In this document: piece by piece, positions 17,969 to 27,611 of the stretch | Numbering within the stretch: position 1 is the first letter of the stretch | How the letters are laid out: each line of letters starts with the position of its first letter | Origin: an uncultured Draconibacterium sp. | GTDB taxonomy: Bacteria; Bacteroidota; Bacteroidia; Bacteroidales; Prolixibacteraceae | Reading direction: 5' to 3' | Assembly: GCF_963676735.1 (NCBI RefSeq) | Contig: NZ_OY781464.1 | Coordinates: 3,319,001-3,383,000 of the forward strand | DNA length: 64,000 bases | The notes under the pieces: generated by a model | Databases searched by the model: none | Seen by the model: only the letters and a program-made list of their open reading frames with translations | Told to the model about the DNA's origin: nothing | Translations under genes and position numbers: made by a program

Positions 17969-18886
17969 TTACTTTTCAGGAATTTCAACCCAATACCTTT
18001 TTCTTCCGGAGTAGGTTAAATTATTTTCCCTCAGCCAGGGGTTAAAATCTTTCAACACTTTATAACTAACTCCTTGTTTGTGGGCAAATTCGGCAAAGTT
18101 GTCTACCGAGCCTTTTATTTCAACTTTCTTAGTTTTAATTACGGGGTATTTTTCGTTTTCGGCCACATAAAAATTATAACGCTCCGGATTTTCCAGAATA
18201 AGTTTTAAGGCAACAATCCGATACACGTAACGCGCCGTTTCTGTGGTAATCAGCAAATCGTAATAATCCTCTTCCATTTGGCGGTCCATTTGGCGGTTTA
18301 TACCATTCATTCCTCTATTATAGGCTGCGGCTACCATGGTCCAGTTACCAAATTTTTTGTAGGCATCTTTTAAGTATTCGCAGGCCACGTGTGTAGCTTT
18401 TTCTATGTGGTAGCGTTCGTCAACTTCGCTATTTATCTCAAGGCCATAATCTTTTGCAGTTCCTTCCATCAGCTGCCAAAACCCAACTGCCCTTGCCGGC
18501 GAAACAGCCCTCGGATTTAACCCGCTTTCGGCCACTGCCAGGTATTTAAAATCATCAGGAATACCATGTTCCTTTAAAATGGGTTCGATAACATGGAAAT
18601 ACCTTGGCACCAGTTTTATGTAACGAATGGTTTGCGAGTGAAAATAGGCGTTGGATAACAGTTCGCGGTCAAGTGATTCTTTTACATAGAACCGATCGAG
18701 CGGCATGGGCTCGCCGGCAAAACTTACTGCCTCAGGCAATTCTACCGCCCGGTGCTTTACCTCTTTTTTTACTGCAACTTCGTTACTTGCCGGCATTGCC
18801 GACAGTAAAATACTTAGTACCACCACCACATTAGCCAACATCAGAAATGGCCAAATAATTCTTCTCCAGTTTTTTGTCTTCATCAC
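17969..18886 (-). CDS. Membrane-anchored lytic transglycosylase (SLT domain)
   Basis: Cleaves the MurNAc-GlcNAc bond of peptidoglycan to leave a 1,6-anhydro end. The 305-residue protein has a hydrophobic anchor or signal at about residues 10-30. The SLT domain spans about 100-250: catalytic Glu at 120 in LAVAESGLNPRAVSPARAVGFWQLM, then the AAAYNRGMNGI motif. The C-terminal 60 residues (VSYKVLKDFNPWLRENNLTYSGRKRYWVEIP) resemble the LysM-like or MltD tail that follows SLT domains in Bacteroidetes. It lies 76 bp downstream of uvrA's start region on the same strand and may have its own promoter. Start could be either of two adjacent ATG codons. Confidence 0.88.
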   Translation of the reverse strand: MMKTKNWRRIIWPFLMLANVVVVLSILLSAMPASNEVAVKKEVKHRAVELPEAVSFAGEPMPLDRFYVKESLDRELLSNAYFHSQTIRYIKLVPRYFHVIEPILKEHGIPDDFKYLAVAESGLNPRAVSPARAVGFWQLMEGTAKDYGLEINSEVDERYHIEKATHVACEYLKDAYKKFGNWTMVAAAYNRGMNGINRQMDRQMEEDYYDLLITTETARYVYRIVALKLILENPERYNFYVAENEKYPVIKTKKVEIKGSVDNFAEFAHKQGVSYKVLKDFNPWLRENNLTYSGRKRYWVEIPEK

Positions 18887-18955
18887 TACAACCTTCCTTT
18901 TGTTTTACCAATTTGCAAAAATATAATTTTACAACGATTACCGGGTGAATAACAA

Positions 18956-18985
18956 GCAAAAAGGCCCGACAGTTTGCCGAGCCTT
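18956..18985 (-). terminator. Intrinsic terminator of the LVIVD lipoprotein operon
   Basis: Read on the minus strand, a 10-bp stem (AAGGCTCGGC with GTCGGGCCTT, two wobble pairs) and a five-base loop are followed by five T, 43 bases beyond the stop at 19029. Confidence 0.75.
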
Positions 18986-19028
18986 AAGATATCTTTTCAA
19001 ATCTTTGTAAATAATGAATTAAGAATCG

Positions 19029-20309
19029 TTAATCTTCCTGAAAAACAGGAATATGGCTTACCTGAGAAATATTTTGCAAGTCGGAATAATCGTACTGATA
19101 AAAGCCGTCATCGCCAATCATAAACAAGTATCCACCCAGTGGAATAACATCATAGGTACTGATGCCGGCAAAATGTGAAATCATATGATCATCAATGGCG
19201 GTTTTATCGCTTACGTCATACACTTTTAAGCCGGCATCGCCATCGCAAACAAAAAGCACTTCATCGTCGATGCCCAATCCGTAGGGTCCTTCCATCGGAT
19301 AAGAACCTACCAGTTGGTTGTCAACATAATCATCGGCAAGTTTCAGCACATCGAGCCGGTTAACCGTACCGCCGCATGCCGTTCCGCCACGCAATGTAAC
19401 GTAGGCATAACCATCGGCAACCACAACAGGATCGCAACTGGTAACGTGCCAAAAATCGCTAACATATTTCGGGTAGGTTGGAATATCAAGATTAAAAATA
19501 CGCATCCCCGATTGCGTTCCTAAAAACATATGGCCATCGTACATAAACATGGTTTCCACATTCCATCCAACGTTTTGCTGCCCAATCTCATCGGGGTTTG
19601 CAGCAGCTTTCACATCGAAAATATGAAGATTGGCCTCGTCAACCGCATACAAATAATCGTCGTACAATCCGAAACGAGCCATTGAACCGCCAACACCAAA
19701 GGTACTGGCCATACTTCCGTTGGCTTTAGGTGCGCTACTATATGCCATATCTTCCATTGCCCCACCAAATCGGTAGTAGGGGTAATAATGATACTCCATC
19801 TCCTGACGCACTTTTTTAATTTCCCATCCGGTAACAACCCCCTTATCCTCGTCTACATCGGCAATCCGGTAGTTTTCGTCCACTGGGGGCAACGTGTAGG
19901 GCAACACATCCTGAACGCGTTTTACCTCGCTCACATTGTTAATATCAGATATATCAATGGCAACCAAATCCACATAACTATCGGCGTAAAGGATATTTTC
20001 TTTAATGGCAATATCAACATTTCCGGGAATTTCGATAAATCCGATATTCTGTGGATTTGCCGGATTCTGATTGTCGATGATGTGCACTCCCGCAAATTCT
20101 TCAACTACAAACAAATAGCCGTCTTTAAAATAGATTTTTCCGGGGTTTACCAAATCAGTTGCCGCTACTGACTTCACGCTTTGGCGAAGCTCGTCGTACG
20201 AAAGGTAAATGGGGGAGTTTGCTGTAAATTCCTCGGTATATTCATCCATACACGCTGCCAGTACAAGCGAAATAAAAAGTAGTAAAAATATCTTTTTCAT
20301 TGTTTTCAT
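19029..20309 (-). CDS. LVIVD-repeat surface lipoprotein
   Basis: The 426-residue protein begins with a lipoprotein signal peptide ending in LVLAAC (lipid-anchored Cys at 20). The rest consists of repeated beta-propeller-like blades of LVIVD type: short strands followed by D-x-(A/S)-NPxxIG, as in FKDGYLFVVEEFAGVHIIDNQNPANPQNIG, YAVDEANLHIFDVKAAANPDEIG and FVCDGDAGLKVYDVSD. Such repeats are common in secreted Bacteroidetes proteins and are of unknown function. It lies 12 bases downstream of the outer-membrane protein gene, so the two are probably expressed together and act at the cell surface. Another methionine three codons later is an equally possible start. Confidence 0.82.
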   Translation of the reverse strand: MKTMKKIFLLLFISLVLAACMDEYTEEFTANSPIYLSYDELRQSVKSVAATDLVNPGKIYFKDGYLFVVEEFAGVHIIDNQNPANPQNIGFIEIPGNVDIAIKENILYADSYVDLVAIDISDINNVSEVKRVQDVLPYTLPPVDENYRIADVDEDKGVVTGWEIKKVRQEMEYHYYPYYRFGGAMEDMAYSSAPKANGSMASTFGVGGSMARFGLYDDYLYAVDEANLHIFDVKAAANPDEIGQQNVGWNVETMFMYDGHMFLGTQSGMRIFNLDIPTYPKYVSDFWHVTSCDPVVVADGYAYVTLRGGTACGGTVNRLDVLKLADDYVDNQLVGSYPMEGPYGLGIDDEVLFVCDGDAGLKVYDVSDKTAIDDHMISHFAGISTYDVIPLGGYLFMIGDDGFYQYDYSDLQNISQVSHIPVFQED

Positions 20310-20321
20310 TTTCTACGGTTT

Positions 20322-21092
20322 TTAGTTGAAAAGAATACCGATTTTAACGGTAACACGATTGTAATCGATGGCTAATGAATAGTCGCTTTCGCCATCGTAA
20401 TTAAGTCGGTGGAACTGGTAACCAACGGCAAAGTTCATCCCGAAATTTTGCGAGAACATTTGATTGAAGCCTACACCCGGGTTAAACATTACTCCGCCCT
20501 TACAATCGAAACCATTTTCGCTAATTTCTCCGGGCCAGGGCCAAAAACTACTCCATACGGGATATACGTCGTAGTAAATTTCATTTGAATCTTCAAGCGG
20601 CACCTGGTATCCTGCTTTCAGAAAAACATAAGGTGTTGTTAACTGTTTTCTGAAACGATACTCGAAATTAGCAAATACCGGCATATAGGATTCTTTCAAA
20701 AACTCGACACCCAGGCCAAGTCCGGCTGAAAAATTAGGATTAACAAGGTAATTGGCCGATCCGGATATAGAGAAAGGTGCGGTTTGGCTGTTATCGGCAT
20801 TGCCGGCCAAAACACCCAACTCGGTTCTGAAAAACCATGCGGAGCTGACGGATTCTTCGTTAACCATACTGAGGGGTTTTACACCTTTTGAGGCAAGATG
20901 GTCAACATCAGCCGCATCAAAAATCCACACATTGCCGGCCGACTCTACCCTTAATTGTTTACCATCGTTTATGTAAACATATTTTCCTTTAATTATTGAA
21001 CCGTTTTTAAGATAAACCTGGCCTTTTTCGGTTTGCGCCAAAACGGAAAACGCCAATACCGAAGCACAGAGAAGCAAGATGAGTTTCTTCAT
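20322..21092 (-). CDS. Outer-membrane beta-barrel-like protein
   Basis: A 256-residue protein with a signal peptide (MKKLILLLCASVLAFSVLAQ), a small domain with the pattern VYLKNGSIIKGKYVYINDGKQLRVES seen in many secreted Bacteroidetes proteins, then about 170 residues of alternating amphipathic strands (FFRTELGVLAGN, GLGLGVEFLKES, VFLKAGYQVPL, MNFAVGYQFHRLNYD) ending in VTVKIGILFN, whose terminal aromatic residue region is typical of barrels inserted by BamA. This looks like an eight-stranded barrel. It is the first gene of a two-gene unit with the LVIVD lipoprotein. No specific function can be assigned. Confidence 0.75.
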   Translation of the reverse strand: MKKLILLLCASVLAFSVLAQTEKGQVYLKNGSIIKGKYVYINDGKQLRVESAGNVWIFDAADVDHLASKGVKPLSMVNEESVSSAWFFRTELGVLAGNADNSQTAPFSISGSANYLVNPNFSAGLGLGVEFLKESYMPVFANFEYRFRKQLTTPYVFLKAGYQVPLEDSNEIYYDVYPVWSSFWPWPGEISENGFDCKGGVMFNPGVGFNQMFSQNFGMNFAVGYQFHRLNYDGESDYSLAIDYNRVTVKIGILFN

Positions 21093-21154
21093 AATGTTTT
21101 TTGTTTTTATGAAGATGCCAGCTTGCCTACTTAGGTTGCGTGTTTAACAAAATT

Positions 21155-21463
21155 TTATTCGATTATTCCGTTTTCTTTAAGCAGAGAAAGGGCCAAAACC
21201 ATTGATTGTTCGTTTTGTACCAGCAATTGTCGTTGGCGAAGAATTTTTCTGATTTCTTTTTTATTCTCGGGGAAGCCAAGGAACAAGGCACGCCGGTTTA
21301 GTTTTATTTTTTGTAATCCCTCCTGGCTGCTGTACCAATAATACTCCTTTTGCAAGCGATAATCAACTGCACGGGTTAGTCCGTTTTTGTCGACATAAGG
21401 ACTAACGGTACGTTCGTAAATATACCAGTTAACCAATTTAACAATAGTAATTAAAAGCAACAA
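21155..21463 (-). pseudogene. Probable C-terminal remnant of a secreted protein (no ATG start)
   Basis: The frame encodes 102 residues from a TTG at 21463 and has no ATG; it is open only to a stop 57 bases further upstream. The sequence (DYRLQKEYYWYSSQEGLQKIKL, then NKKEIRKILRQRQLLVQNEQ) resembles the conserved C-terminal block of a group of secreted Bacteroidetes proteins in which a Lys/Asn-rich helix pair closes a domain. The signal peptide and front half expected in that group are missing. It may be a decayed gene or a TTG-started membrane-anchored peptide, since the first ten residues are hydrophobic. Function unknown. Confidence 0.45.
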
Positions 21464-21876
21464 AGCATTACAACTTATCTGGTCAAATTTTCCCTTTGCA
21501 CATTTTTGTGGATTATAAACTTATATCATTCCGCAACTGACCTACTGTTTAGGCATTTTTTAACTACAAAATTTCAAACAAATGAAAACAACAGACTACA
21601 GTCATTCTTTTTTATGATTGGGGGGACTGTAAAAAAAAAGCAACACGAAGTAAACATAAACACACAACCATCCAAATCACCTATCTAAATTTCAGCACTT
21701 TACGGGGGTTACCTTTTCCAATCTCGCAGTATTTAAAGTAAAGGACGTAACTCTTCTCATCAGTAAAAAACGGGTTTATTATACGATAAACCGTTAATTG
21801 AATTTGTAAGGCATATGCTGGCTTGCTTGTCGACTTTGTATTAAAAATTAGTAATTCAATTTAAATTTTTTGGTGT
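21464..21876. other. Intergenic region of 413 bases without a convincing gene
   Basis: Divergent control region between the remnant on the minus strand and the orphan gene at 21877. It contains an imperfect inverted repeat at 21767-21795 (ACGGGTTTA and TAAACCGT) and an ACAGTC / GACTGT pair at 21599-21629 followed by nine A. No full promoter consensus was found, and the only small open frames lack coding character. Confidence 0.4.
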
Positions 21877-22260
21877 ATGAAAGCATTGGCAAAATTAATT
21901 CACAGAACCCCGGCATCTTATTTACCAACCGTTTTCCCGGCACACTATTATGGTATGCCAAACGGGAAGATATACCTGGTGTTTTCACGTTTTTACGAGC
22001 TGGCGTTCGGACAATCGGGAATTGAATTTGTTTTTGCCGAACATCAGGATTATTCATACAATTATGAAACAGAAGAGATTATCCCCTCGCGAAATTCTAC
22101 GGCTAAGAATAAGGTTTTTGCCGAACAGGTTGATCATCCCAATTCGCGATTCTATATTTTTAGTACCAAACGCAACCTACAATCGTATGGGCAAGCTCAA
22201 ACATTTTTAAACCAGGAAGCGATGAAAATGTATGGCTATGCCCTGCAATGCACCAACTAA
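21877..22260 (+). CDS. Hypothetical protein, 127 residues
   Basis: I do not recognise this family. The predicted protein is soluble, with no signal peptide or membrane segment, slightly basic and rich in aromatic residues (for example YLVFSRFYELAF, QDYSYNYETEE, RFYIFSTKRNLQSY). The frame has a proper ATG, a fitting length and is followed by a weak hairpin and T run at 22268-22312, so it is probably a real gene. It is followed by another orphan small gene on the same strand. No function is proposed. Confidence 0.6.
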   Translation: MKALAKLIHRTPASYLPTVFPAHYYGMPNGKIYLVFSRFYELAFGQSGIEFVFAEHQDYSYNYETEEIIPSRNSTAKNKVFAEQVDHPNSRFYIFSTKRNLQSYGQAQTFLNQEAMKMYGYALQCTN

Positions 22261-22267
22261 TTTTAAA

Positions 22268-22312
22268 AAGGCGTAGGTATTTTTTCTCATACCCCTATTT
22301 TTTTTAAGCACT
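22268..22312 (+). terminator. Weak intrinsic terminator
   Basis: TAGGTAT pairs with ATACCCCTA (one bulge) across a loop of about eight bases, followed by eight T, directly after the 127-residue gene. Confidence 0.45.
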
Positions 22313-22395
22313 TCACTCGCTCTTTTTCAGCATTTGATACTTGCTTTTAGCTACGGCGCAACCGTACCTTTATACAACTACTTCAAATTAGAAAA

Positions 22396-22593
22396 ATGAA
22401 AGCGTACTGGAACAATAAAGTGGAGGAGATTAGACACCTTAACCTGGTAAATGCAGCAGACATTTGCAACCGCGGAGCACAACCCTTGTGCATTGTTAAT
22501 AACGAAACTGTTAACCAACAAATATTTACAGAGTTATTTCAGGAAATTGACTACCGGTTGCTACTTGAGCAAAAAATATTTGGCATTAACTAA
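22396..22593 (+). CDS. Small hypothetical protein, 65 residues
   Basis: A short frame with an ATG and the A-rich leader (TTAGAAAA) usual here. The sequence (MKAYWNNKVEEIRHLNLVNA, and TVNQQIFTELFQEIDYRLLL) looks like a small helical soluble protein with two Cys residues. No family is recognised. The composition is less biased than that of shadow frames, and nothing else occupies the strand, which favours a real gene. It lies about 180 bp before PEP carboxylase. Confidence 0.45.
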   Translation: MKAYWNNKVEEIRHLNLVNAADICNRGAQPLCIVNNETVNQQIFTELFQEIDYRLLLEQKIFGIN

Positions 22594-22771
22594 CTTCCCA
22601 AAACACTCATTCTTTTTAGCGCATTCGCGTGCAGCCGAAAATAAAAATCATCACACCCTTTAAGAAGCTACGTATGGTTAAAATTGAATTTTAATTCAGG
22701 AAAAAAATACTACCTTAAGCTAACTTTTTACTTTTCAATTGTTATTGTACATAAACAACAATTATATTGTG

Positions 22772-25534
22772 ATGTCAAATCTGCAAATTTTAATTAACCA
22801 TTTAGGAAAGCCCTACGCCGATCTTGAATTTTTGTTAAGCTGTTTTAGCGAAGTTTTAGTTGAAAACGGAGAAGCTGATTTAGCTGAAGTTATGCCATGG
22901 ATAAGCTCAAATAATGCCAGAGATATAGAAAATTTTACACACCAACACTTTCATATGTTTTCGGTTTGTTTTCAGTTGCTCAACCTGGCTGAAACAAATG
23001 GAGCTGTGCAACAACGACGAAAAACAGAAGAAGGAAACTCCTTAACCGCCATAAACGGGCTTTGGGCAAACAGCTTAAAAATTCTTAAGGAAAAAGAGAT
23101 TTCACCCGACAACATTATAAAAACATTTAAAGAAATTTCGGTTCAACCGGTTTTAACGGCACACCCTACCGAAGCAAAACGACCGGTAATTTTAAAAAAA
23201 TACCGCGAGCTCTACCTACTGCTGGTTAAACGCGAAAACTCGATGTATAACTCGTATGAATTGGAAGAAAACCGTAACGAGATAAAACGTATCCTATCAA
23301 CCATTTGGCACATTGATGAATTTTATGTGGAAAAACCAACGGTTGAAACAGAACTGGATAATGCCATTCATTATTTTGTAAACGTTTTCCCGGAAGTGGT
23401 ACAGCTGTTAAACCGCCGACTGGCGCAGGCCTGGCAATACTCGGGTTTTGATTTAAATAAACTACTGAATGATAATAACTTTCCACAATTAAAGTTTGGC
23501 ACCTGGATTGGTGGCGACCGCGACGGACACCCACTGGTAACTGCTGATGTTACCAAAAAAGCATTGCTAAAGCTGCGGCTAAATGCGCTAATTGTAATTA
23601 AAAACGAACTGAACCGACTGGCTGATGACCTGAGTTTTTATTTTGATATTGCAGAGCTGCCAGACCCTATGCGTCAGCGTTTTAAGCATCTGGTTGCAGA
23701 AACGGGAAATGAAAATAAAACACTCATTTCTACATCGAAAAACGAAGCCTTTAAGATGTTGGTGCTGTTGTTTGTCAACAAGCTTCCGGTAAACCCGGAG
23801 CATGCTGAGATGCTTGACTTGCACGATAAAAAAGGCACTTATACCTGCTCCAAACAATTGGCTGAAGATTTGGAACTATTAAAGGAGTCGTTGCTGCAAA
23901 AAAAATATAACGACCTTGCCTATCAATCCGTCAACCGGGCTATTTATTTTGTAAAAACCTTTGGTTTTCATTTAGCCGAACTCGATATCAGGCAAAACAG
24001 CCGTTACTACCAGCTGGCTCTTGAACAGTTGGTAGAAAAATCAAATCCGGGAAATACACAACAGCCTGACTGGGACATCAACGAAAAGAAAAGCTTTCTG
24101 ACTAAAGAATTAAAGTCGGCACGCCCGTTTGTGCAAGATTACAGCACATTAGCTACCGAATCGAGAAATACACTGGAGTGTTTTCAATTACTAAACACGC
24201 ACATCAGAAATTATTCGCACTACTCCATTGGTTCGCTGATTGTTAGCATGACAAAGAATGCCAGCGATCTTCTTACCGTTTATATTTTGGCCCGCGAAGC
24301 AGGATTAACGCTTTTTAATGAAACAATGATTATTAAGCTTCATGTGGTACCTCTTTTTGAAACCATTCAGGATTTGATTGACAGCCCGGCCATTTTAGAG
24401 GAATATTTTAGCTACCCGGAAGTACAAAACAGCCTTGAGTACCAGCGAAAAGAAAAGAACCTTCCTGTAAAAACACAGGAAATTATGATAGGTTACAGCG
24501 ATAGTAATAAAGATGGAGGAATACTGGCCAGTGCCTGGTTTCTTTATAAGGCACAAAAAGAAATTGCGGAGGTTGGAAAAAAGTTTGGAATCCACATTAA
24601 GTTTTTCCATGGAAAAGGAGGGTCAATCAGCCGCGGTGCCGGACCAATCCACTGGTTCTTACGTTCGCTCCCACACGGAACACTATCGGGGCATTTTAAA
24701 ATTACCGAGCAGGGCGAAAGCATTGAAAAGAAATATGCCAATAAAATAAATGCCGTGTATAACCTTGAACTAATGATTGCCGGCAATACCTTAAACACGC
24801 TTTTACATAAACATTTGCCTGAAGATATTGATGAAATCTCAGACATTATGGAGTTTATGGGGCAGGAAAGTTTTACAATTTATACCGGCTTGCTTAATAA
24901 CAACCATTTTTTAAACTATTACCAACAAGCTACACCCATTGATATAATTGAGGAAAGTAAAATTGGGTCCCGTCCGGCGCGACGAACCGGAAAACGCAGT
25001 TTTGCCGATTTACGTGCCATCCCCTGGGTATTTAGCTGGGGACAGGCCAGGTACCATATTACCAGTTGGTATGGCGTTGGCTCTACCCTCGAAAAAATGA
25101 AAAACCAATTCCCCGAAAAGTATGATAAGCTGAAAAAACTGATTCCGCGTAACCAGTTTGTACGCTACGTACTTACCAATGTTGATACCAGTTTAGCCAG
25201 CACCGATAAACAAATAATGGAGCTTTATGCCGGGCTTGTTACAACAAACGAAACAAGATCGGAAATTTTAAATCAGCTATTGCAAGAGTTTGAGAAAACA
25301 CAAAATTTAATGAATGAACTTTTGGGGCGTCCGATTAACGAGCGGCGCAAAAACCATTATTTCTCGACTAAATTAAGAGCAGAAGCCCTTGAGACACTGC
25401 ATCGCTACCAGGTGAACTACCTGGAAAAATGGCGTTCTCAAGCGTTCGGCAACGAAAATGAAAAACAAGAAACTTTGAACAAATTACTGCTATCGGTTAA
25501 TGCCATTGCCAATGCCATGGGAACAACAGGTTAA
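22772..25534 (+). CDS. ppc: Phosphoenolpyruvate carboxylase
   Basis: Adds bicarbonate to PEP to form oxaloacetate, refilling the TCA cycle. The ATG at 22772 gives 920 residues; the frame is open 11 codons further from a TTG. Signature sites are intact: the catalytic His in LTAHPTEAKRP (residue 131), WIGGDRDGHP, the GYSDSNKDGG motif, the flexible FHGKGGSISRGAGP loop, and the C-terminal TG end that lies in the active site (IANAMGTTG). Regulatory residues for aspartate inhibition were not checked. Monocistronic; no clear promoter or terminator was found around it. Confidence 0.97.
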   Translation: MSNLQILINHLGKPYADLEFLLSCFSEVLVENGEADLAEVMPWISSNNARDIENFTHQHFHMFSVCFQLLNLAETNGAVQQRRKTEEGNSLTAINGLWANSLKILKEKEISPDNIIKTFKEISVQPVLTAHPTEAKRPVILKKYRELYLLLVKRENSMYNSYELEENRNEIKRILSTIWHIDEFYVEKPTVETELDNAIHYFVNVFPEVVQLLNRRLAQAWQYSGFDLNKLLNDNNFPQLKFGTWIGGDRDGHPLVTADVTKKALLKLRLNALIVIKNELNRLADDLSFYFDIAELPDPMRQRFKHLVAETGNENKTLISTSKNEAFKMLVLLFVNKLPVNPEHAEMLDLHDKKGTYTCSKQLAEDLELLKESLLQKKYNDLAYQSVNRAIYFVKTFGFHLAELDIRQNSRYYQLALEQLVEKSNPGNTQQPDWDINEKKSFLTKELKSARPFVQDYSTLATESRNTLECFQLLNTHIRNYSHYSIGSLIVSMTKNASDLLTVYILAREAGLTLFNETMIIKLHVVPLFETIQDLIDSPAILEEYFSYPEVQNSLEYQRKEKNLPVKTQEIMIGYSDSNKDGGILASAWFLYKAQKEIAEVGKKFGIHIKFFHGKGGSISRGAGPIHWFLRSLPHGTLSGHFKITEQGESIEKKYANKINAVYNLELMIAGNTLNTLLHKHLPEDIDEISDIMEFMGQESFTIYTGLLNNNHFLNYYQQATPIDIIEESKIGSRPARRTGKRSFADLRAIPWVFSWGQARYHITSWYGVGSTLEKMKNQFPEKYDKLKKLIPRNQFVRYVLTNVDTSLASTDKQIMELYAGLVTTNETRSEILNQLLQEFEKTQNLMNELLGRPINERRKNHYFSTKLRAEALETLHRYQVNYLEKWRSQAFGNENEKQETLNKLLLSVNAIANAMGTTG

Positions 25535-25755
25535 ATGAGCATTCAATAAAAAAAGCCCCTGACATCATTAAAAAAGAAAACAGCCAGGTTAACGGTAAAC
25601 GATTTCTTTATTTGGTAAATGTTAATCTTCGGCTGATCTCTTTTTTTCAATATTAAGAGGTTTGTTAAAAAAAGATTTATTAATCCTATTCTTCAACTTT
25701 TCAATGCCATTCTTGTTATTAAAATTTATTTTGGAGCCCTTATTAGAGCAAAACA

Positions 25756-26376
25756 ATGATAAAAAATTTATTCTACATATTTTCTCCCCGACGCTTATCG
25801 GTTTTAAACCGATACTACCGGATTACGCGCTTTTATTCTTTCTTAAAAAGCACCGCTTATAAAGGCATTAGTATTGCCGTTATTTTTGTGGCATTAATAA
25901 TTGGCCTTGAAATCTTTTTACTCGACTTTAATTCACTGCTCAAGAATTTAGTTTCCAGCTATCCTCCAAAACTAATTTACACGTTCTTCCTGGCTTCCGA
26001 ATCTATTCTAGGCTTAGTACCTCCTGAAATGTTTATTGCCTGGGCTGCAAAACTAGAATCGCCGTGGTTGTCCTTGTTTATTTTAGCATCCTTATCATAC
26101 CTTGGAGGAATATTTGCGTATGTTGTTGGAAGCACATTATTTATGATACCAACCGTAAAAAATTACATTGAAAATAAAATACAAAAACACATTATTAACC
26201 TGCGAAAATGGGGAGGTATTTTTGTTTTTCTGGGTGCAGTATCGCCCATTCCACACTCCCTGGTAAGTCTGGCCTCAGGGCTAATTAAATACAACTTTAA
26301 ACATTATTTACTCTGGTCCTTATTCAGGTATTTGCGTTTTATTGTTTATGCCCTTGTTATTTTCGGAATATTCTAA
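25756..26376 (+). CDS. DedA/VTT-domain (YqaA-like) membrane protein
   Basis: The 206-residue protein has about five hydrophobic segments: near residues 36-60, 70-95 (with a re-entrant-like FLASESILGLVPPEMFIAW), 103-130, 150-170 and 180-206. The VTT (SNARE-associated Golgi) pattern is seen in SYLGGIFAYVVGS and in GAVSPIPHSLVSLASGLIKYNFKHYLLWSLF. DedA-superfamily proteins act as lipid scramblases or flippases, or keep the proton motive force; YqaA-type members have no settled role. Start chosen at the ATG at 25756, which follows AGAGCAAAACA. It stands alone, 221 bp downstream of ppc. Confidence 0.75.
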   Translation: MIKNLFYIFSPRRLSVLNRYYRITRFYSFLKSTAYKGISIAVIFVALIIGLEIFLLDFNSLLKNLVSSYPPKLIYTFFLASESILGLVPPEMFIAWAAKLESPWLSLFILASLSYLGGIFAYVVGSTLFMIPTVKNYIENKIQKHIINLRKWGGIFVFLGAVSPIPHSLVSLASGLIKYNFKHYLLWSLFRYLRFIVYALVIFGIF

Positions 26377-26471
26377 GGTATTTTTTGTAAAAAACAAAGT
26401 TGCAGGCAAGACCACAAGCCCATTACCCAAGTATGATTTGCAAGGCATTCATTTTTTATTAAATCGGATCA

Positions 26472-27455
26472 CTAGTGGGCTGGGGTAATTACAAACTTTC
26501 GGAACTCCACTGGACCATGATCGCCCTGAATCATAATTGGTCCCGGCTCGCCTTCTTTGCTATCGAGCGATCCACCGGTAATGCCGGGAATTGGCCGGTT
26601 TGAAATAACCTCAACACCATTAAGCACAACCGTTACATGGCGTCCAACAAGAGTAATCTCGTAGCTTTGCCATTCGCCCGGAGGATTTGCAGCATTTACC
26701 GATGGCGCAATAAAACCGTAAATTCCACCAATGCTTACATCATCGGCCCGTCCTTTTGAATCTTCAATCTGAAGCTCGTGGCGCCCGCGTAAATAAATAC
26801 CGCTGTTACTTCCTTCAGGATACCTGAATTCAATACTGAGTTTGAAATCGTTAAACTTTTGATTGGTAATCAGGTTTCCACCTTTCTCGATGTTTTTTAA
26901 TACACCATCAACCATTTTAAACTTATTATTTTCCGGAATAATCCAGCGGTCCATATTTTCGGTAAGCAAATTTACAGGATTACCCCACACCGGAGGTTCC
27001 GTTCGGGTTAACGATGGTGCCCGAACGCCAGTAAACTTCAGCTTATTTCCATCAAGCATTTTATACCCTTCAAGTTTGTCGTCTTTTAAACTAAACTCAA
27101 AATAAATATCATCAATATCCATCCACTGCGGAGGAATGGTAAAATGATATTTGTCTTTATCGACGTCGTATTTTACCTCTGCAATTGGCCTTGCACTTCC
27201 CTCGTAACCAACATAATAGCCAACAAGCGTAGAAAAGCCGGAAAGTTTTACTTCCAGCCATCCCGGAAAACCATCAGAAGCCATTAACCCGTGTCGGAAG
27301 ATTCCCAGGTTCTCCAGCTGTTCTTTTTCAATGGTAATGGTTAAATCCCATTTACCAATTAATTTTGATTCGCTCTCAACGCGCTGGGCTTGTGAAGCCG
27401 TTGCAAGAAACCCTAAATAAATGATAGTTAAATAGATAGATTTTAGTTTGTTCAT
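26472..27455 (-). CDS. Secreted DUF1080 (3-keto-disaccharide hydrolase-like) protein
   Basis: Starting at the ATG at 27455 gives 327 residues and a signal peptide (MNKLKSIYLTIIYLGFLATA, cut near SQAQ); the longer frame has only poor starts. After a lipocalin-like or beta-rich N-terminal part (GKWDLTITIEKEQ to KLKFTGVRAP) comes a DUF1080 concanavalin-like sandwich from about residue 145: FNDFKLSIEFRYPEGSNSGIYLRGRHELQIED, GIYGFIAPSVNAANPPGEWQ, and GPIMIQGDHGPVEFRKFVI. This domain is abundant in Bacteroidetes and Planctomycetes, and some members hydrolyse 3-keto-glucosides. It is expected in the periplasm. It stands alone, so the substrate is unknown. Confidence 0.82.
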   Translation of the reverse strand: MNKLKSIYLTIIYLGFLATASQAQRVESESKLIGKWDLTITIEKEQLENLGIFRHGLMASDGFPGWLEVKLSGFSTLVGYYVGYEGSARPIAEVKYDVDKDKYHFTIPPQWMDIDDIYFEFSLKDDKLEGYKMLDGNKLKFTGVRAPSLTRTEPPVWGNPVNLLTENMDRWIIPENNKFKMVDGVLKNIEKGGNLITNQKFNDFKLSIEFRYPEGSNSGIYLRGRHELQIEDSKGRADDVSIGGIYGFIAPSVNAANPPGEWQSYEITLVGRHVTVVLNGVEVISNRPIPGITGGSLDSKEGEPGPIMIQGDHGPVEFRKFVITPAH

Positions 27456-27575
27456 GGTATTTGTATTTATTAAAAGAACTACAATTATTTTTTTAACACA
27501 CAAATCTACTTAAAACTAAAGTAACCAAATACCACATTTTCAAAATATTTCGACACCCAAGTGTAGGTTTTTAGC

Positions 27576-27603
27576 AAAAAAAAGAGGTCTAAAATGACCT
27601 CTT
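27576..27603 (-). terminator. Intrinsic terminator of the tRNA-Asn pair
   Basis: On the minus strand AAGAGGTC, a six-base loop and GACCTCTT are followed by nine T, just past the second tRNA. Confidence 0.9.
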
Positions 27604-27611
27604 GTCCTATC

